Shown here: piece after piece, positions 1 to 9,115 of the stretch
Position numbering within the stretch: position 1 is the first letter of the stretch
Layout of the letters: every line of letters begins with the position of its first letter
Assembly: GCF_046736075.1 (NCBI RefSeq)
Contig: NZ_CP177163.1
Span: 3,472,001-3,536,000 of the forward strand
DNA length: 64,000 bases
Direction: 5' to 3'
Origin: Stenotrophomonas sp046736075
GTDB taxonomy: Bacteria; Pseudomonadota; Gammaproteobacteria; Xanthomonadales; Xanthomonadaceae
Position numbers and translations under genes: made by a program
Notes under the pieces: model-generated
What the model was told of the DNA's origin: nothing
Database searches by the model: none
What the model saw: only the letters and a program-made list of their open reading frames with translations

Positions 1-1
1 C

Positions 2-613
2 AATGCGCTGGCACCGGACCTGGTGGTGATCACCGGCGATCTGGTCGATGGCACCGTGGCGGCGCGTGCCGACGACGTCCGTCCGCTGGGCCAGCTGCAC
101 GCGCCCGATGGCGTCATCGCCATTACCGGCAACCATGAGTACTACGCCGATCATGCCGCCTGGATGCACACCTTCCGCGACATGGGCATGCAGGTGCTGG
201 AGAACAGCCACACGCAGATCCGGCGCAACGGGGCCACGTTGACGGTGGCCGGTGTCACCGATCCGGTCGCCACCCGCTACGACCTGCCGATGCCGGACCT
301 CGATGCAGCGCTGGCGGGCGCCGATCGCGCCGCGCCGGTGATCCTGCTCGATCATCGACCGCGCGAAGCGCGCGCCCATGCCGCGCGCGGGGTGGCCCTG
401 CAGTTGTCCGGGCATACGCACGGCGGCCATATCGTGGGCATGGACCAGCTGGTCAAGCGTGCCAACGGCGGCTTCGTCTCCGGCCGTTACGCGGTGGACG
501 GCATGACGCTGTACGTCAGCAACGGTGCGGGCCTGTGGCCGGGCTTCGCGGCGCGCATCGGCGTGCCCTCGGAGATCACCCTGATCACGCTGCGCAGTGC
601 CCGGCAGCCGTAG
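2..613 (+). CDS. Metallophosphoesterase (calcineurin-like), 5' end outside window
   Basis: The reading frame is open from the first bases, so this is the C-terminal part of a longer protein. Visible metal-site motifs of the calcineurin-like phosphoesterase fold are GDLVDG, then GNHEYY, and a late SGHTHGGH, in the usual order. This fold uses two metal ions to cleave phosphoesters. YkuE/YaeI-type relatives have an N-terminal membrane segment, which would lie upstream of the window. The in-frame GTG at 23 sits in the middle of the first motif region and is not the true start. Substrate is unknown. Confidence 0.85.
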   Translation, partial: NALAPDLVVITGDLVDGTVAARADDVRPLGQLHAPDGVIAITGNHEYYADHAAWMHTFRDMGMQVLENSHTQIRRNGATLTVAGVTDPVATRYDLPMPDLDAALAGADRAAPVILLDHRPREARAHAARGVALQLSGHTHGGHIVGMDQLVKRANGGFVSGRYAVDGMTLYVSNGAGLWPGFAARIGVPSEITLITLRSARQP

Positions 614-683
614 ACCGGCGCTGCCGGCACGCACGCTATAGTCGGCCCTGGCGGCGAGCTGCCGCGTGGCGGAGGTCCACTGC

Positions 684-1040
684 ATGCTGAGTCAGGTTGC
701 CATCGGGCTGGTGGCGTTCAATCTGGTTGTGTCGCTCTACGCATGGCGCCGGCTGAAAGGGTCGGCACGCCGTCGCGTGGGAATGGTGGCCATCGTCTGG
801 TTGCTGCCGGTGTTCGGTGCGCTGCTGGGGGTGCTGATCACCTTCATGGACCGCACGCCGGGCCAGCCTACGCGCAGCAGCGGCAGCACCACGCAGGACC
901 CGCCGGACGGTGCCTATCCGTACTCGTACACCAGCAGCGATGCGGCTGGCACGGGCTGGAGTGGCGGCTGCGACAGTGGCGACAGCGGTGGTGGTGGCGG
1001 CGATGGGGGTGGTTGCGACGGGGGCGGCGGCGGCGACTGA
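684..1040 (+). CDS. Small two-helix membrane protein, PLDc_N-like, with Gly/Cys-rich tail
   Basis: A 118-residue protein. I chose the ATG at 684 because GGAGG lies at 671-675, 8 bases upstream; an earlier in-frame GTG at 666 has no such site. Two hydrophobic segments (about residues 1-20 and 31-52) separated by a short basic loop resemble the phospholipase D-nuclease N-terminal (PLDc_N) membrane module. The last 50 residues are low complexity, rich in Ser, Gly and Asp with two Cys. No catalytic HKD motif is present, so it is not itself a phospholipase. Function unknown. Confidence 0.6.
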   Translation: MLSQVAIGLVAFNLVVSLYAWRRLKGSARRRVGMVAIVWLLPVFGALLGVLITFMDRTPGQPTRSSGSTTQDPPDGAYPYSYTSSDAAGTGWSGGCDSGDSGGGGGDGGGCDGGGGGD

Positions 1041-1044
1041 GCCG

Positions 1045-2457
1045 CTAGGCCGACTGCGGCACTGCGTCGCCGCGCGTGGCATCGGTCAGGTCCGGGGCCA
1101 GCGCATGCGCGACCGCCATCCGCAGCAGGGTCGGGCCGACGTAGCGGCGATGTACGCCATCGATCAGCAGCATGTAGAACCGGCCGAACCGGTTCAGGGT
1201 ACGCACCCGTGTGCCGAGCGCGATCCGCGCGCTGCCGTCGTCCAGGTACTGCACGCTGACGCAGGAACGGAACTGCAGATGGCGGTCGTCGGCACCGAGC
1301 ATGACCTCGGCGCGCTGGTCGTCGGCCGCGACGGCCTGGGCCAGCACGGGGAAGCGGCCGGCGAACAGGTCGCGGCGATCCTCCGACAGCAGCGAGGACA
1401 CCGGGCAGCCGAGCGGCGAGGTGCGCAACCGCAACGGTGCCACCAGCACATTGCGCAGGGCCATCAGGCGACCCACCGACGCCGGCGGGTTGCGCACGAA
1501 CCCCTCCAGCACGGCTTCCAGCAGGCGGCGCGCGGAGGGCGTACCGGCTACGCGCGGCGGCAGGGTGAGGGTGGCATGATCCTGGTGCTGGCAGCCGTCG
1601 CGGAAGGCCTCGCGCAGCAGGGAGTCGGCCGGCGGCGCCAGGTGGGTCGACACCGCCATCGGCGCGGCAGAGCGGGTCACGTAGCCGCGCACGGGACGCA
1701 GCCGCCGCAGCCATGCCCGCAGCCTGCCGGCCGCATCGCGGGTGGCGGTGCACAGGCGCGCCAGCCCCGCGCGTGACGGACGCTGCAGTGACAGCGCCAC
1801 CCGCGGCACGCAGTCCATATCGAGCTGGTCCAGCAGACGCTGCAGGGCCGGTGGCAGGGTGTCGGTAAGCGTGGGAAGGTCGGCACTGCCGTCCGCAACG
1901 CGCGCGCGCTGCGCCTCGGACAGCGCGCCGCTGCGGTCGTCGGGATGGCAGGACAGCGCGAACAGCGCCGGGTGCGGCGAGGCTCGACTCACGAACTGAT
2001 GCCAGGTGGCACTGCCGAAGCGCACGGTGAACAGACAGTCCGGCGGAATGTCCACGCAGCGCAGCGCCTGCACGAACGCGGTTGGATCCTGCTCCAGCTG
2101 GGCGTCCGATGCGGTCGAGAAGCGCAGCTGCGCGCCGCCGCTGCCGGAGATCGCGGTGAACATGCGTGTCCCGGCGTGGCGGTGAAAGGGGTGCCCCTGC
2201 GGGCCCACCGCGAAGGCGTACAGCGACGACGCATCGCCGTGCGCCAGGTGCATGCCGCCAAGGCGGGTGGACGGCTCGTCGAGCGCGTCGACGAAGTGCG
2301 GATGCGCTGCCTGCCGAGCGCCCGCGTCGCGCACCGCCTGGTCGCCGGCACCGATGCCGAACTGGGTGATCAGGGTGACTTCGACAGGGCTGCCATCGCC
2401 GAAGGAGGGCAGGTGGATGCTGGGAAACGAACGACTGCGAAGGCTCACGTCCAGCAT
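1045..2457 (-). CDS. Cupin-like / DUF2867 two-domain protein
   Basis: A 470-residue protein. The N-terminal half (about 40-190) has a His-containing beta-rich stretch (HPFHRHAGTRMF, then WHQF) that looks like a cupin. The C-terminal part (about 300-455) resembles DUF2867, including the FGRFYMLLIDGVHRRYV-type ending. DUF2867 is usually a short stand-alone protein or is attached to an NAD-binding domain, so the cupin partner is unusual. The start is supported by AAGGAG 7 bases upstream. That site overlaps the stop of the preceding arsR-type gene (TAAGGAG), implying one transcript. No reaction can be assigned. Confidence 0.65.
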   Translation of the reverse strand: MLDVSLRSRSFPSIHLPSFGDGSPVEVTLITQFGIGAGDQAVRDAGARQAAHPHFVDALDEPSTRLGGMHLAHGDASSLYAFAVGPQGHPFHRHAGTRMFTAISGSGGAQLRFSTASDAQLEQDPTAFVQALRCVDIPPDCLFTVRFGSATWHQFVSRASPHPALFALSCHPDDRSGALSEAQRARVADGSADLPTLTDTLPPALQRLLDQLDMDCVPRVALSLQRPSRAGLARLCTATRDAAGRLRAWLRRLRPVRGYVTRSAAPMAVSTHLAPPADSLLREAFRDGCQHQDHATLTLPPRVAGTPSARRLLEAVLEGFVRNPPASVGRLMALRNVLVAPLRLRTSPLGCPVSSLLSEDRRDLFAGRFPVLAQAVAADDQRAEVMLGADDRHLQFRSCVSVQYLDDGSARIALGTRVRTLNRFGRFYMLLIDGVHRRYVGPTLLRMAVAHALAPDLTDATRGDAVPQSA

Positions 2458-2467
2458 GCCGGTCTCC

Positions 2468-2791
2468 TTATCCGGTGGTGGTCTTGCGCCGCGCGCGGGC
2501 GCGGCTTTCGCGCTGCAGGGGGCCGCCGACGGGACACACCTCGGCCGCCCAGGCGAACAGGGTGTTGGCCAGGCGGTCGGGCACCTGGCGGAAGTACACG
2601 AACTGGCCGCGCTTTTCCCGCTCGATCAGGCCGGCGTCCTCGAGGATGCGCAGGTGGCTGGACAGGGCCGGCTTGCTGAAATCGAAGCGCTCGCCCAGTT
2701 CGCCCGCACTCAGCTCGCCGCCATTGAGGTAGGCGAGGATCTGGCGGCGGGCGGTGGAGGCGAGGGCTTCGAAGATGCGGTCCATGACCAT
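2468..2791 (-). CDS. ArsR-family transcriptional repressor
   Basis: A 107-residue winged-helix protein. The helix-turn-helix is clear (GELSAGELGERFDFSKPALS, then SSHLRILEDAGLI) and is followed by the wing (REKRGQFVYFRQ), as in ArsR/SmtB regulators. I see no metal-binding CxC pair in the recognition region, so the signal is probably not arsenite-like. No Shine-Dalgarno is visible before any of the clustered starts (TTG 2794, ATG 2791, ATG 2785); the message may be leaderless or nearly so. A near-perfect palindrome directly upstream (2795-2810) is the likely autoregulatory operator. It leads the operon with the cupin/DUF2867 gene. Confidence 0.85.
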   Translation of the reverse strand: MVMDRIFEALASTARRQILAYLNGGELSAGELGERFDFSKPALSSHLRILEDAGLIEREKRGQFVYFRQVPDRLANTLFAWAAEVCPVGGPLQRESRARARRKTTTG

Positions 2792-2794
2792 CAA

Positions 2795-2810
2795 TTAACT
2801 AATTCGTTAA
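2795..2810. promoter_or_regulatory. Probable ArsR operator palindrome
   Basis: TTAACTAATTCGTTAA matches its own reverse complement at 14 of 16 positions and abuts the start of the arsR-type gene. ArsR-family operators commonly have this AT-rich TTAAC-N6-GTTAA form. Binding here would block the operon's own promoter. The site is also about 100 bases upstream of the plus-strand sigma gene. The assignment is by position and symmetry only. Confidence 0.6.
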
Positions 2811-2912
2811 CTGATGGTGTTCCGCCCCGTTGCCGATGTCAAGCGCCCATCGTCACCACACGGTCATCTGCAGCGCTTACCTTGCGCCGCACTTCAGGGG
2901 TGGGGGCGGCAC

Positions 2913-3437
2913 GTGGCCGAGCAGGCAAGGGGGCGACTGGCACGCATGTTCGTCGAACACGCGCCATTGCTGCGTGGTTTCTTCACCCGCCGTGGTGCGC
3001 GCCAGGATGCAGAGGACCTGGTGCAGGAAACCTATCTGCGCCTGCTGCGTGCGCACGAGGGGCCGGGCGAGGCCATTGCCAACCCGGAAGCCTATCTGTT
3101 CACCGTGGCGCTGAACCTGTCCCGCGAGCAGGCCGCGCGCCGTCGCTGGTCCACAGTGCCCATTGAAGACCTCGAGCAGCTCCGCCAGGGCGTGGCGGGG
3201 GAGGAAAGCGTGGAAGATGCCGCCGAACGCGAGCAGCGCAGCCAGCACCTGCAGCGCCTGCTGGCCACGCTGCCCGAGCACACCCGGGCGGTGCTGGTGA
3301 TGCAGTACCGCGATGGGTTGAGCTACAAGCAGATCGCCGAACGGCTTGGGGTCTCGCCGCACATGGTCAAGAAGCACGTCGTGCGTGGTCTGTCGGTCTG
3401 CCGGCGGGCGCTGATGGACCGCGCGGAGGCCTCGTGA
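2913..3437 (+). CDS. ECF sigma factor, FecI-type
   Basis: A 174-residue sigma factor from the GTG at 2913, which has a G-rich stretch 6 bases upstream; an ATG at 2946 is possible, and the frame stays open back to 2814. Region 2 is visible (RGARQDAEDLVQETYLRLLR) and region 4 holds the helix-turn-helix (LSYKQIAERLGVSPHMVKKH). It is followed by a FecR-type gene overlapping by 4 bases and then by an STN-domain TonB receptor. That is the standard cell-surface signalling arrangement, in which the sigma factor is released when the receptor binds substrate and then activates its own receptor gene. Confidence 0.9.
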   Translation: MAEQARGRLARMFVEHAPLLRGFFTRRGARQDAEDLVQETYLRLLRAHEGPGEAIANPEAYLFTVALNLSREQAARRRWSTVPIEDLEQLRQGVAGEESVEDAAEREQRSQHLQRLLATLPEHTRAVLVMQYRDGLSYKQIAERLGVSPHMVKKHVVRGLSVCRRALMDRAEAS

Positions 3438-4474
3438 GCGACACTGCGACCGATCCCGCCGCGCTCACCCGCATCGCCGCACACTGGCATGCATTGCAGC
3501 GCCAGGGCGAGTTGAGCCCCGCCCAGCAGCGTGCCTTCCTGCAGTGGGTGGTGGCCTCGCCCGCGCACCTGCGCGAGTACCTGGCGATCAGCCGCGTTGC
3601 CGGTGCGCTGGGCGATGCGCTGCGGGCGATGCCAATCGACCTGGATGCGCTGATTGCCGCACCGCCGCCGCCGTCCGCGACCGACAACGTGGTGCCGCTG
3701 CCCGTGGCGACGCGACGACTGCCGCCGGCCGCAGCGAGCGCGGCGCCACGCCGCCGTCGTGTGCCGGGCCTGGCCGTGGCCGCCGCGCTGCTGCTGGGCA
3801 TCGGCCTGGCCCTGCCGCTGGCCTTCCCGACCACCGCGCACCACGTCGCCGGCCACGGCGCACCGCGCCGCATCACGCTGCCCGACCAGACCGTGCTGCA
3901 CCTCAATGCGGAGAGCGAGGTGGCGGTGCGTTACACGCTGCTGGGGCGACGGCTGGAGCTGGTGCGCGGGCAGGCCAGCGTGGAGGTCGCCGCCGACCGC
4001 CGTCCGTTCGTGGTGCACGCCGCCGGACTGCAGGTGACCGATATCGGCACCACGTTCGACGTATCGCTGCAGCGCGAGCAGGCCCGCATCGGCGTCAGCG
4101 AAGGCCGCGTGCAGGTACGCGGCGACAGCGGCCGCCTGCTGGCGGACCTCGGTGCCGGCCAGGCCGCGCGCGTGGACTACCGCGACCAGCGCGTGCAGCT
4201 CAGCCGCGAAGATGCCGCCAGCATCACGGCGTGGTGGCAGGGCCGCATCGTGTTCCGCGACGAACCACTGCGCGAGGTGGCCGACCGCTTCAACCGCATC
4301 AACCACATGCAGCTGCAGGTGGCCGACGACGCCGGTGCGCTGCGCCTGACCGGCAACCTGCGCGCCGACGACGTGGCCTCGCTGCGCGCGTTCCTCGACC
4401 AGCAGCCCACGCTGCGCACGCATGTAGTCGGCAACGCCCTGCATGTGCAGGGCAGTGCGGCAACGGTGCGGTAA
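3434..4474 (+). CDS. FecR-family transmembrane anti-sigma regulator
   Basis: A 346-residue protein starting at a GTG that overlaps the sigma gene's TGA (GTGA), so translation is coupled. The N-terminal cytoplasmic part (about 10-60) carries the sigma-binding helix bundle. A single membrane helix lies at about 110-131. The periplasmic FecR domain follows (about 140-230), and the end resembles an STN-like domain that contacts the receptor. By family it holds the sigma factor and relays the signal from the outer membrane receptor encoded next. Confidence 0.92.
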   Translation: MSDTATDPAALTRIAAHWHALQRQGELSPAQQRAFLQWVVASPAHLREYLAISRVAGALGDALRAMPIDLDALIAAPPPPSATDNVVPLPVATRRLPPAAASAAPRRRRVPGLAVAAALLLGIGLALPLAFPTTAHHVAGHGAPRRITLPDQTVLHLNAESEVAVRYTLLGRRLELVRGQASVEVAADRRPFVVHAAGLQVTDIGTTFDVSLQREQARIGVSEGRVQVRGDSGRLLADLGAGQAARVDYRDQRVQLSREDAASITAWWQGRIVFRDEPLREVADRFNRINHMQLQVADDAGALRLTGNLRADDVASLRAFLDQQPTLRTHVVGNALHVQGSAATVR

Positions 4475-4604
4475 GCCGCTGCATCGCTGTCAAAAAAAAT
4501 TCATCGAAATAGCGGTGCCCGACTGCCGCTGTGCGCCGTCGTAGTCCAGGCATGCAGGCACGCACTGGCGTCCTGCCCACCCGATTCCCTCACTGGACTC
4601 CACG

Positions 4605-7600
4605 ATGCGCCGAACCCTGTTCCTCTCCATCGCCCTTGCCCTGCAGGTGGGTACCCACGTCGCCGCAGCGACGCCCAGCCGCACCGCCAGCGAAGCGATC
4701 GCGCCGCAGCCGCTGGACAGCGCGCTGAACGCACTGTCCCGCCAGACCGGGCTGCAGTTCGTGTACAACGCGCAGGTGGCCGGCAACCCGCGCACCCCGG
4801 CAGTGCAGGCTGGATTGTCCGCCGACGCGGCGTTGACCCGCCTGCTGGCCGGCACCGGCCTGCGCTTCCGCTACCTCAACGCCACCACGGTCACCATCGA
4901 AGCCGACGCCGTCAGCGAGCCGGTGTCGTCGCTGCCTGCGGCACTGCCGGATGGCGCGACGGCGGCCAGCGCCGCGCCGATGGCAGCGGTTGCCGAAGGC
5001 ATTGGCGCGCAGAATCTCGATACCGTCCAGGTCACCGGCAGCTACAGCCGCAGCCTGGAACAGGCGGTGGACCTCAAGCGCACCAACATCGGTTTCTCCG
5101 ATTCCATCGTGGCCACCGACGTGGCCGACTTTCCCGAGCAGAACCTGGCCGAAGCGCTGCAGCGCGTTCCCGGCGTGACCATCGAACGCAGCAAGGGTCT
5201 GGGCACCAAGGTCAACGTACGTGGCCTGCCGTCGGAGTACACGCTGGTGTCGATCAACGATCTGGCCACGGCATCCGGCAGCGGTGGCCGCGACGTGGAA
5301 TTCGACATGTTCGCCTCGGAGATCCTGCAACAGGTCACCGTGCAGAAGTCGCCGACCGCGGCCGATGAAGAGGGCGGCATCGCCGGGTCGGTGAAGATCT
5401 CCACCGCGCGCCCGTTCGACTACAAGGAACGCAAGCTGGTGCTGTCCGCCGAGGGGGCGCACAACAGCATCTCCGAAGAAGTGGACCCGCGCTTCGCGTT
5501 CCTGGCCGCCGATACCTGGGGCGACTGGGGTGGCCTGGTGTCGTTCTCCACGGCAAAGCGAACCAACCGCACCGACGCCACCTCCGGCATCAACTTCCGC
5601 CCGATGTCGCGGTTCCTCGGTGCCTCCGGCACCCGCGGCACCCAGGCCGCCGCCGTGCTGGCACGTGACGCGGGGGTGAATGTGGCCAACCGCAACGATA
5701 CCGGCGAAACCAACCTGATCGTTTTCCAGGACAAGGTCGGCGACCGCGTCTACCTCAACGAACAGGACAAGTGGGGCGCTACCGCCTCGCTGCAGTACAA
5801 GCCCAGCAGCACCTTCAGCCTGACCTTCGACGCCATGCTCGGCGGCTACGACGCCACCGAGGACGAGTACGACGCCGCGGCCTATTCGGCGTCCAGCCGC
5901 AGCACCCTGGACACCATCCACGCCTACGACGCCACCACGCTGGCCGAGTACGGGATGGTGGTGCTGCGCGATGTTTCCTACACCGCCACCCAGCACGAGA
6001 TGCTGAGCAAGGAGCGCATCAACAAGACCGACTACAGCCAGTACAGCGTGGCGCTGGACTGGAAGGGCGACGACTGGAGCATCGATGCGATGGCCGGCTA
6101 CTCCGGTGCGGAGAAGACCTCGGACGTCTCCAACCTCAAGCATGTGGCCTATGCGCCGTCGCGCACGCGCTGGACCGGACGCAGCGGCGAGACCATCCCG
6201 AGCGCGGCCTCCAACGGCTTCGACATGTACAACTCGCCGGACAAGTATCTGTTCGAGGCGTATGAGACCACGCTGGAGAAAGTGAAGGACGACAAGTACG
6301 CCGCGCAGGTCAACCTCAGCCGTCAGCTGGAGCTGGCCTTCCTGCCGGCCCTGCGCCGGGTGAGCGTCGGCGCGCGCTACACCGACAAGTCCAAGCAGCG
6401 CCAATACGGCGAGCTGAAGATCACCGGGCCCAAGGCAGGCGACAGCAGCTGGGTCAACAAGCGCACCCTGGCCGACAGCCCGCTGCAGTGGATCAGCGAT
6501 ATCGTCCCCGGCGGCCGCTACACCATCAAGGACCTGGACTGGCAGCAGGTGTCCAACGCCTACGCGCGCGACGCGTTCCGCTATGACGGTTTCCACACCC
6601 CGTTCGATCCGGGCCAGTACTACCAGGTGGATGAGAAGGTCACCAGCCTGTATGCCATGACCGACTTCGCCTTCGACATCGGCACCGTGCCGGTGACCGC
6701 CAACGCGGGCGTGCGCTACGTGGATACCGCAGTGACCTCGTTCGGCTTCCACCCCATCCAGAAGCCGGATGGCAGCACCGGCTACACCGACACGCCGGTG
6801 TCCAGGGACGGCAGCTACAACGACCTGCTGCCGAGCTTCAACATGACCGCTGAGCTGGCGCATGGCCTGCTGCTGCGTGCGGCCGCGTCCAAGACCATGA
6901 TGCGCCCGGCGTTGACCGACATCGCCTACAAGCGCACCGCCAGCTGGAGCTCGTTCCGCTTCACCGACGGCAATCCGGACCTGAAGCCGACCTACGCCAA
7001 GCAGTGGGAAGCGGGGCTGGAGAAGTACTTCGACAACGGCGCGCTGCTGGCTACCTCGTACTTCCGCAAGAACATCGACGGCGTGGTGATCAACGCCTTC
7101 ACCGGCGTCGTGCCCGACGTGGCGGTGTACAACGCCAACGGGACGCTCAACGGCATCTACGACTTCGATGTGTATCAGCCGGTCAATGCCAAGGGCGCCT
7201 ACCAGGTGGACGGTGTGGAGCTGGTCGCACAGCTGCCGCTGGGCATGTTCCACCCGCTGCTGGAAGGCTTTGGCGTCAACGCCAACTACACCCTGCTGGA
7301 CAGTTCGCTGGCCGGCGAATCCTCGCTCGGCATCCGCACGCCGATGCCCGGCCTGTCGGAGAAGACCTGGAACCTCACCGCCTACTACGAGAACCGTCGT
7401 TTCGATGCCCGGGTGTCCTACAACCACAAGGACGAGTACGTGGAATCGATCGGCTATGACATGTACCCGATCTGGCGCGATGCCTATGGCCAGCTGGATG
7501 TCTCGATCGGGTACCGGATCACCGACAACATCAAGGTCAGCCTGAAGGGCATCAACCTGACCAATGAGATCACCAGCGGCTACACGATGGACCCCTCGTT

Positions 7601-7661
7601 CCCGACCATGTACGAAGCGTCGGGCCGCCGCATCAGCCTGGGCCTGCGCGCCGACTTCTGA
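4605..7661 (+). CDS. TonB-dependent receptor with N-terminal STN signalling domain
   Basis: A 1018-residue outer membrane receptor. Residues 1-22 form a signal peptide. An STN domain follows at about 28-85 (QPLDSALNALSRQTGLQFVY). A plug with the Xanthomonadaceae-type phrase DFPEQNLAEALQRVPGV is at about 165-195, and a long beta-barrel ends in an aromatic residue (LRADF). The STN domain contacts the FecR protein, so the receptor both imports and signals. The length and plug style fit the large Xanthomonas/Caulobacter receptor group, often used for carbohydrates or organic substrates rather than classic siderophores. The ligand is unknown; the downstream PHP hydrolase is the best clue. Confidence 0.92.
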   Translation: MRRTLFLSIALALQVGTHVAAATPSRTASEAIAPQPLDSALNALSRQTGLQFVYNAQVAGNPRTPAVQAGLSADAALTRLLAGTGLRFRYLNATTVTIEADAVSEPVSSLPAALPDGATAASAAPMAAVAEGIGAQNLDTVQVTGSYSRSLEQAVDLKRTNIGFSDSIVATDVADFPEQNLAEALQRVPGVTIERSKGLGTKVNVRGLPSEYTLVSINDLATASGSGGRDVEFDMFASEILQQVTVQKSPTAADEEGGIAGSVKISTARPFDYKERKLVLSAEGAHNSISEEVDPRFAFLAADTWGDWGGLVSFSTAKRTNRTDATSGINFRPMSRFLGASGTRGTQAAAVLARDAGVNVANRNDTGETNLIVFQDKVGDRVYLNEQDKWGATASLQYKPSSTFSLTFDAMLGGYDATEDEYDAAAYSASSRSTLDTIHAYDATTLAEYGMVVLRDVSYTATQHEMLSKERINKTDYSQYSVALDWKGDDWSIDAMAGYSGAEKTSDVSNLKHVAYAPSRTRWTGRSGETIPSAASNGFDMYNSPDKYLFEAYETTLEKVKDDKYAAQVNLSRQLELAFLPALRRVSVGARYTDKSKQRQYGELKITGPKAGDSSWVNKRTLADSPLQWISDIVPGGRYTIKDLDWQQVSNAYARDAFRYDGFHTPFDPGQYYQVDEKVTSLYAMTDFAFDIGTVPVTANAGVRYVDTAVTSFGFHPIQKPDGSTGYTDTPVSRDGSYNDLLPSFNMTAELAHGLLLRAAASKTMMRPALTDIAYKRTASWSSFRFTDGNPDLKPTYAKQWEAGLEKYFDNGALLATSYFRKNIDGVVINAFTGVVPDVAVYNANGTLNGIYDFDVYQPVNAKGAYQVDGVELVAQLPLGMFHPLLEGFGVNANYTLLDSSLAGESSLGIRTPMPGLSEKTWNLTAYYENRRFDARVSYNHKDEYVESIGYDMYPIWRDAYGQLDVSIGYRITDNIKVSLKGINLTNEITSGYTMDPSFPTMYEASGRRISLGLRADF

Positions 7662-7667
7662 TCCATC

Positions 7668-7700
7668 GACGGGCCTGGCCGCACCGCAGCCAGGCCCGTC
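7668..7700 (+). terminator. Hairpin after the TonB receptor
   Basis: A perfect 12-bp stem (GACGGGCCTGGC at 7668-7679 pairing with 7689-7700, loop 9 bases) starts 7 bases after the stop. There is no T-run, so it may act as a partial terminator or an mRNA 3' protector between the receptor and the PHP hydrolase genes. Confidence 0.5.
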
Positions 7701-7721
7701 ATCGCCACAGGACACTTCGAC

Positions 7722-9101
7722 ATGCGCGACACCCTTCTGCTGGCGGCCCTGATGGCTGCCAGCACGGCAGCAGCTGCCTCTGACCCCGCCGACGACGGCC
7801 GCCAATGGTTGGCCGGCGACCACCACGTCCACAGCGAGTGGAGCGTGGATTGGGACCGCAGCACCACGCCGCCGACGCCGATCCGCGGCGGTGACTCCGC
7901 CTACACCCGCAGCCGCAACGCGGCCCAGGCGCGTGCGTTCGGGCTGCGCTGGATGGTACACACCGACCACGGTGGCCCCGGCCATTCCGTGGTTACGCGC
8001 GACCATGCCTATCCCGCGCTGCTGCAGGCCAGGGCCGATGTGCCCGACCTGATCCAGTTCAACGGCATGGAATTCGACGTGCCGGCCGGTGAGCACGCCT
8101 CGCTGATCATCGCGCCCGGGCCGCAGGAGCGTGACCAGTTGGTCGCCATCGAACGCGATTACAGCAGGGGAGAGCCGCTGCAGGACGGCAGCCGCGACAC
8201 GCACCAGCACATGCTGGATGCGTTGGCGCACATGCAGGGGCTGTCGCCGCAGCCGGTGCTGGTGATCAACCATCCGTCGCGCACCGCGACGGGCGTGGGC
8301 CAGTGGGGCGAGGTGGAGCCGGCCGAGCTGCACGCCTGGCACGCTGCGGCGCCGCAGGTACTGGTGGGCATGGAAGGCGCGCCGGGGCACCAGGCGACCC
8401 GCACCGAACGCGGGCTGTACCGCAACACCGCCGCGCCCACCTTTGGCGGCTTCGACCAGATGACCGCACAGGTGGGCGGGGTGTGGGACCAGATGCTGGC
8501 TGCGGGAACGCGCTTCTGGATCACCGCAAGTTCGGATTCGCACGTGAATGTGCGCGACGGCGGCAGCGATTTCGATCCGGGCGAGTACAGCAAAACCTAT
8601 GTGTGGGCGCGACCGGAAGCCGAGGACATTCTCGATGGCCTGCGCGGCGGGCGCCTGTTCGTGACCACAGGCGATCTCATCGACGCGCTCGAACTGACCG
8701 TGCAGCCCGTCGACGGCAGTGCAGCGCCGGCGCACATGGGCGGGACGCTGCGCCTGGCCCCGGATGCGCGGATGCGGGTGCAGCTGCGCGTGCGCCAGCC
8801 GGAGGCGCCGAACGCCGCCGGCCAGCACCCGGTGCTGCGGCAGCTGGAACTGATCGTGGGCGGCACCGACAGCCAGGGCGCGCCACGCATGCGTGCGCGG
8901 CACTTCACCGCTGCCGACTGGCAACGCGACGGCACCTGGTACAGCGCCTCCTGGGAGCTCGCCGCACCGCCCACCGGCGGCTTCGTGCGCGCCCGCGGCA
9001 GCAGCACGGCCGAGCCGACACCGCTGGCCGACAGCAAGGGCGAGGACCCGTGGCAGGACCTGTGGTTCTACGCCAACCCGGTGTTCATCCAGACCCGGTG
9101 A
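7722..9101 (+). CDS. Secreted PHP-fold metallohydrolase (CehA/McbA-like)
   Basis: A 459-residue protein with an N-terminal signal peptide (about 1-19) and a PHP-type metal site: GDHHVHSEW (about 32-40), MVHTDHGG, NGMEFDV, VINHPS and a late SSDSH. PHP-fold enzymes of this group hydrolyse phosphoesters or related esters with bound metals, and the signal peptide puts it in the periplasm or outside. It sits 60 bases after the signalling TonB receptor. It could release or process the compound the receptor imports, but the substrate is not evident from sequence. Confidence 0.75.
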   Translation: MRDTLLLAALMAASTAAAASDPADDGRQWLAGDHHVHSEWSVDWDRSTTPPTPIRGGDSAYTRSRNAAQARAFGLRWMVHTDHGGPGHSVVTRDHAYPALLQARADVPDLIQFNGMEFDVPAGEHASLIIAPGPQERDQLVAIERDYSRGEPLQDGSRDTHQHMLDALAHMQGLSPQPVLVINHPSRTATGVGQWGEVEPAELHAWHAAAPQVLVGMEGAPGHQATRTERGLYRNTAAPTFGGFDQMTAQVGGVWDQMLAAGTRFWITASSDSHVNVRDGGSDFDPGEYSKTYVWARPEAEDILDGLRGGRLFVTTGDLIDALELTVQPVDGSAAPAHMGGTLRLAPDARMRVQLRVRQPEAPNAAGQHPVLRQLELIVGGTDSQGAPRMRARHFTAADWQRDGTWYSASWELAAPPTGGFVRARGSSTAEPTPLADSKGEDPWQDLWFYANPVFIQTR

Positions 9102-9115
9102 TGTGAAGGGCAAGG

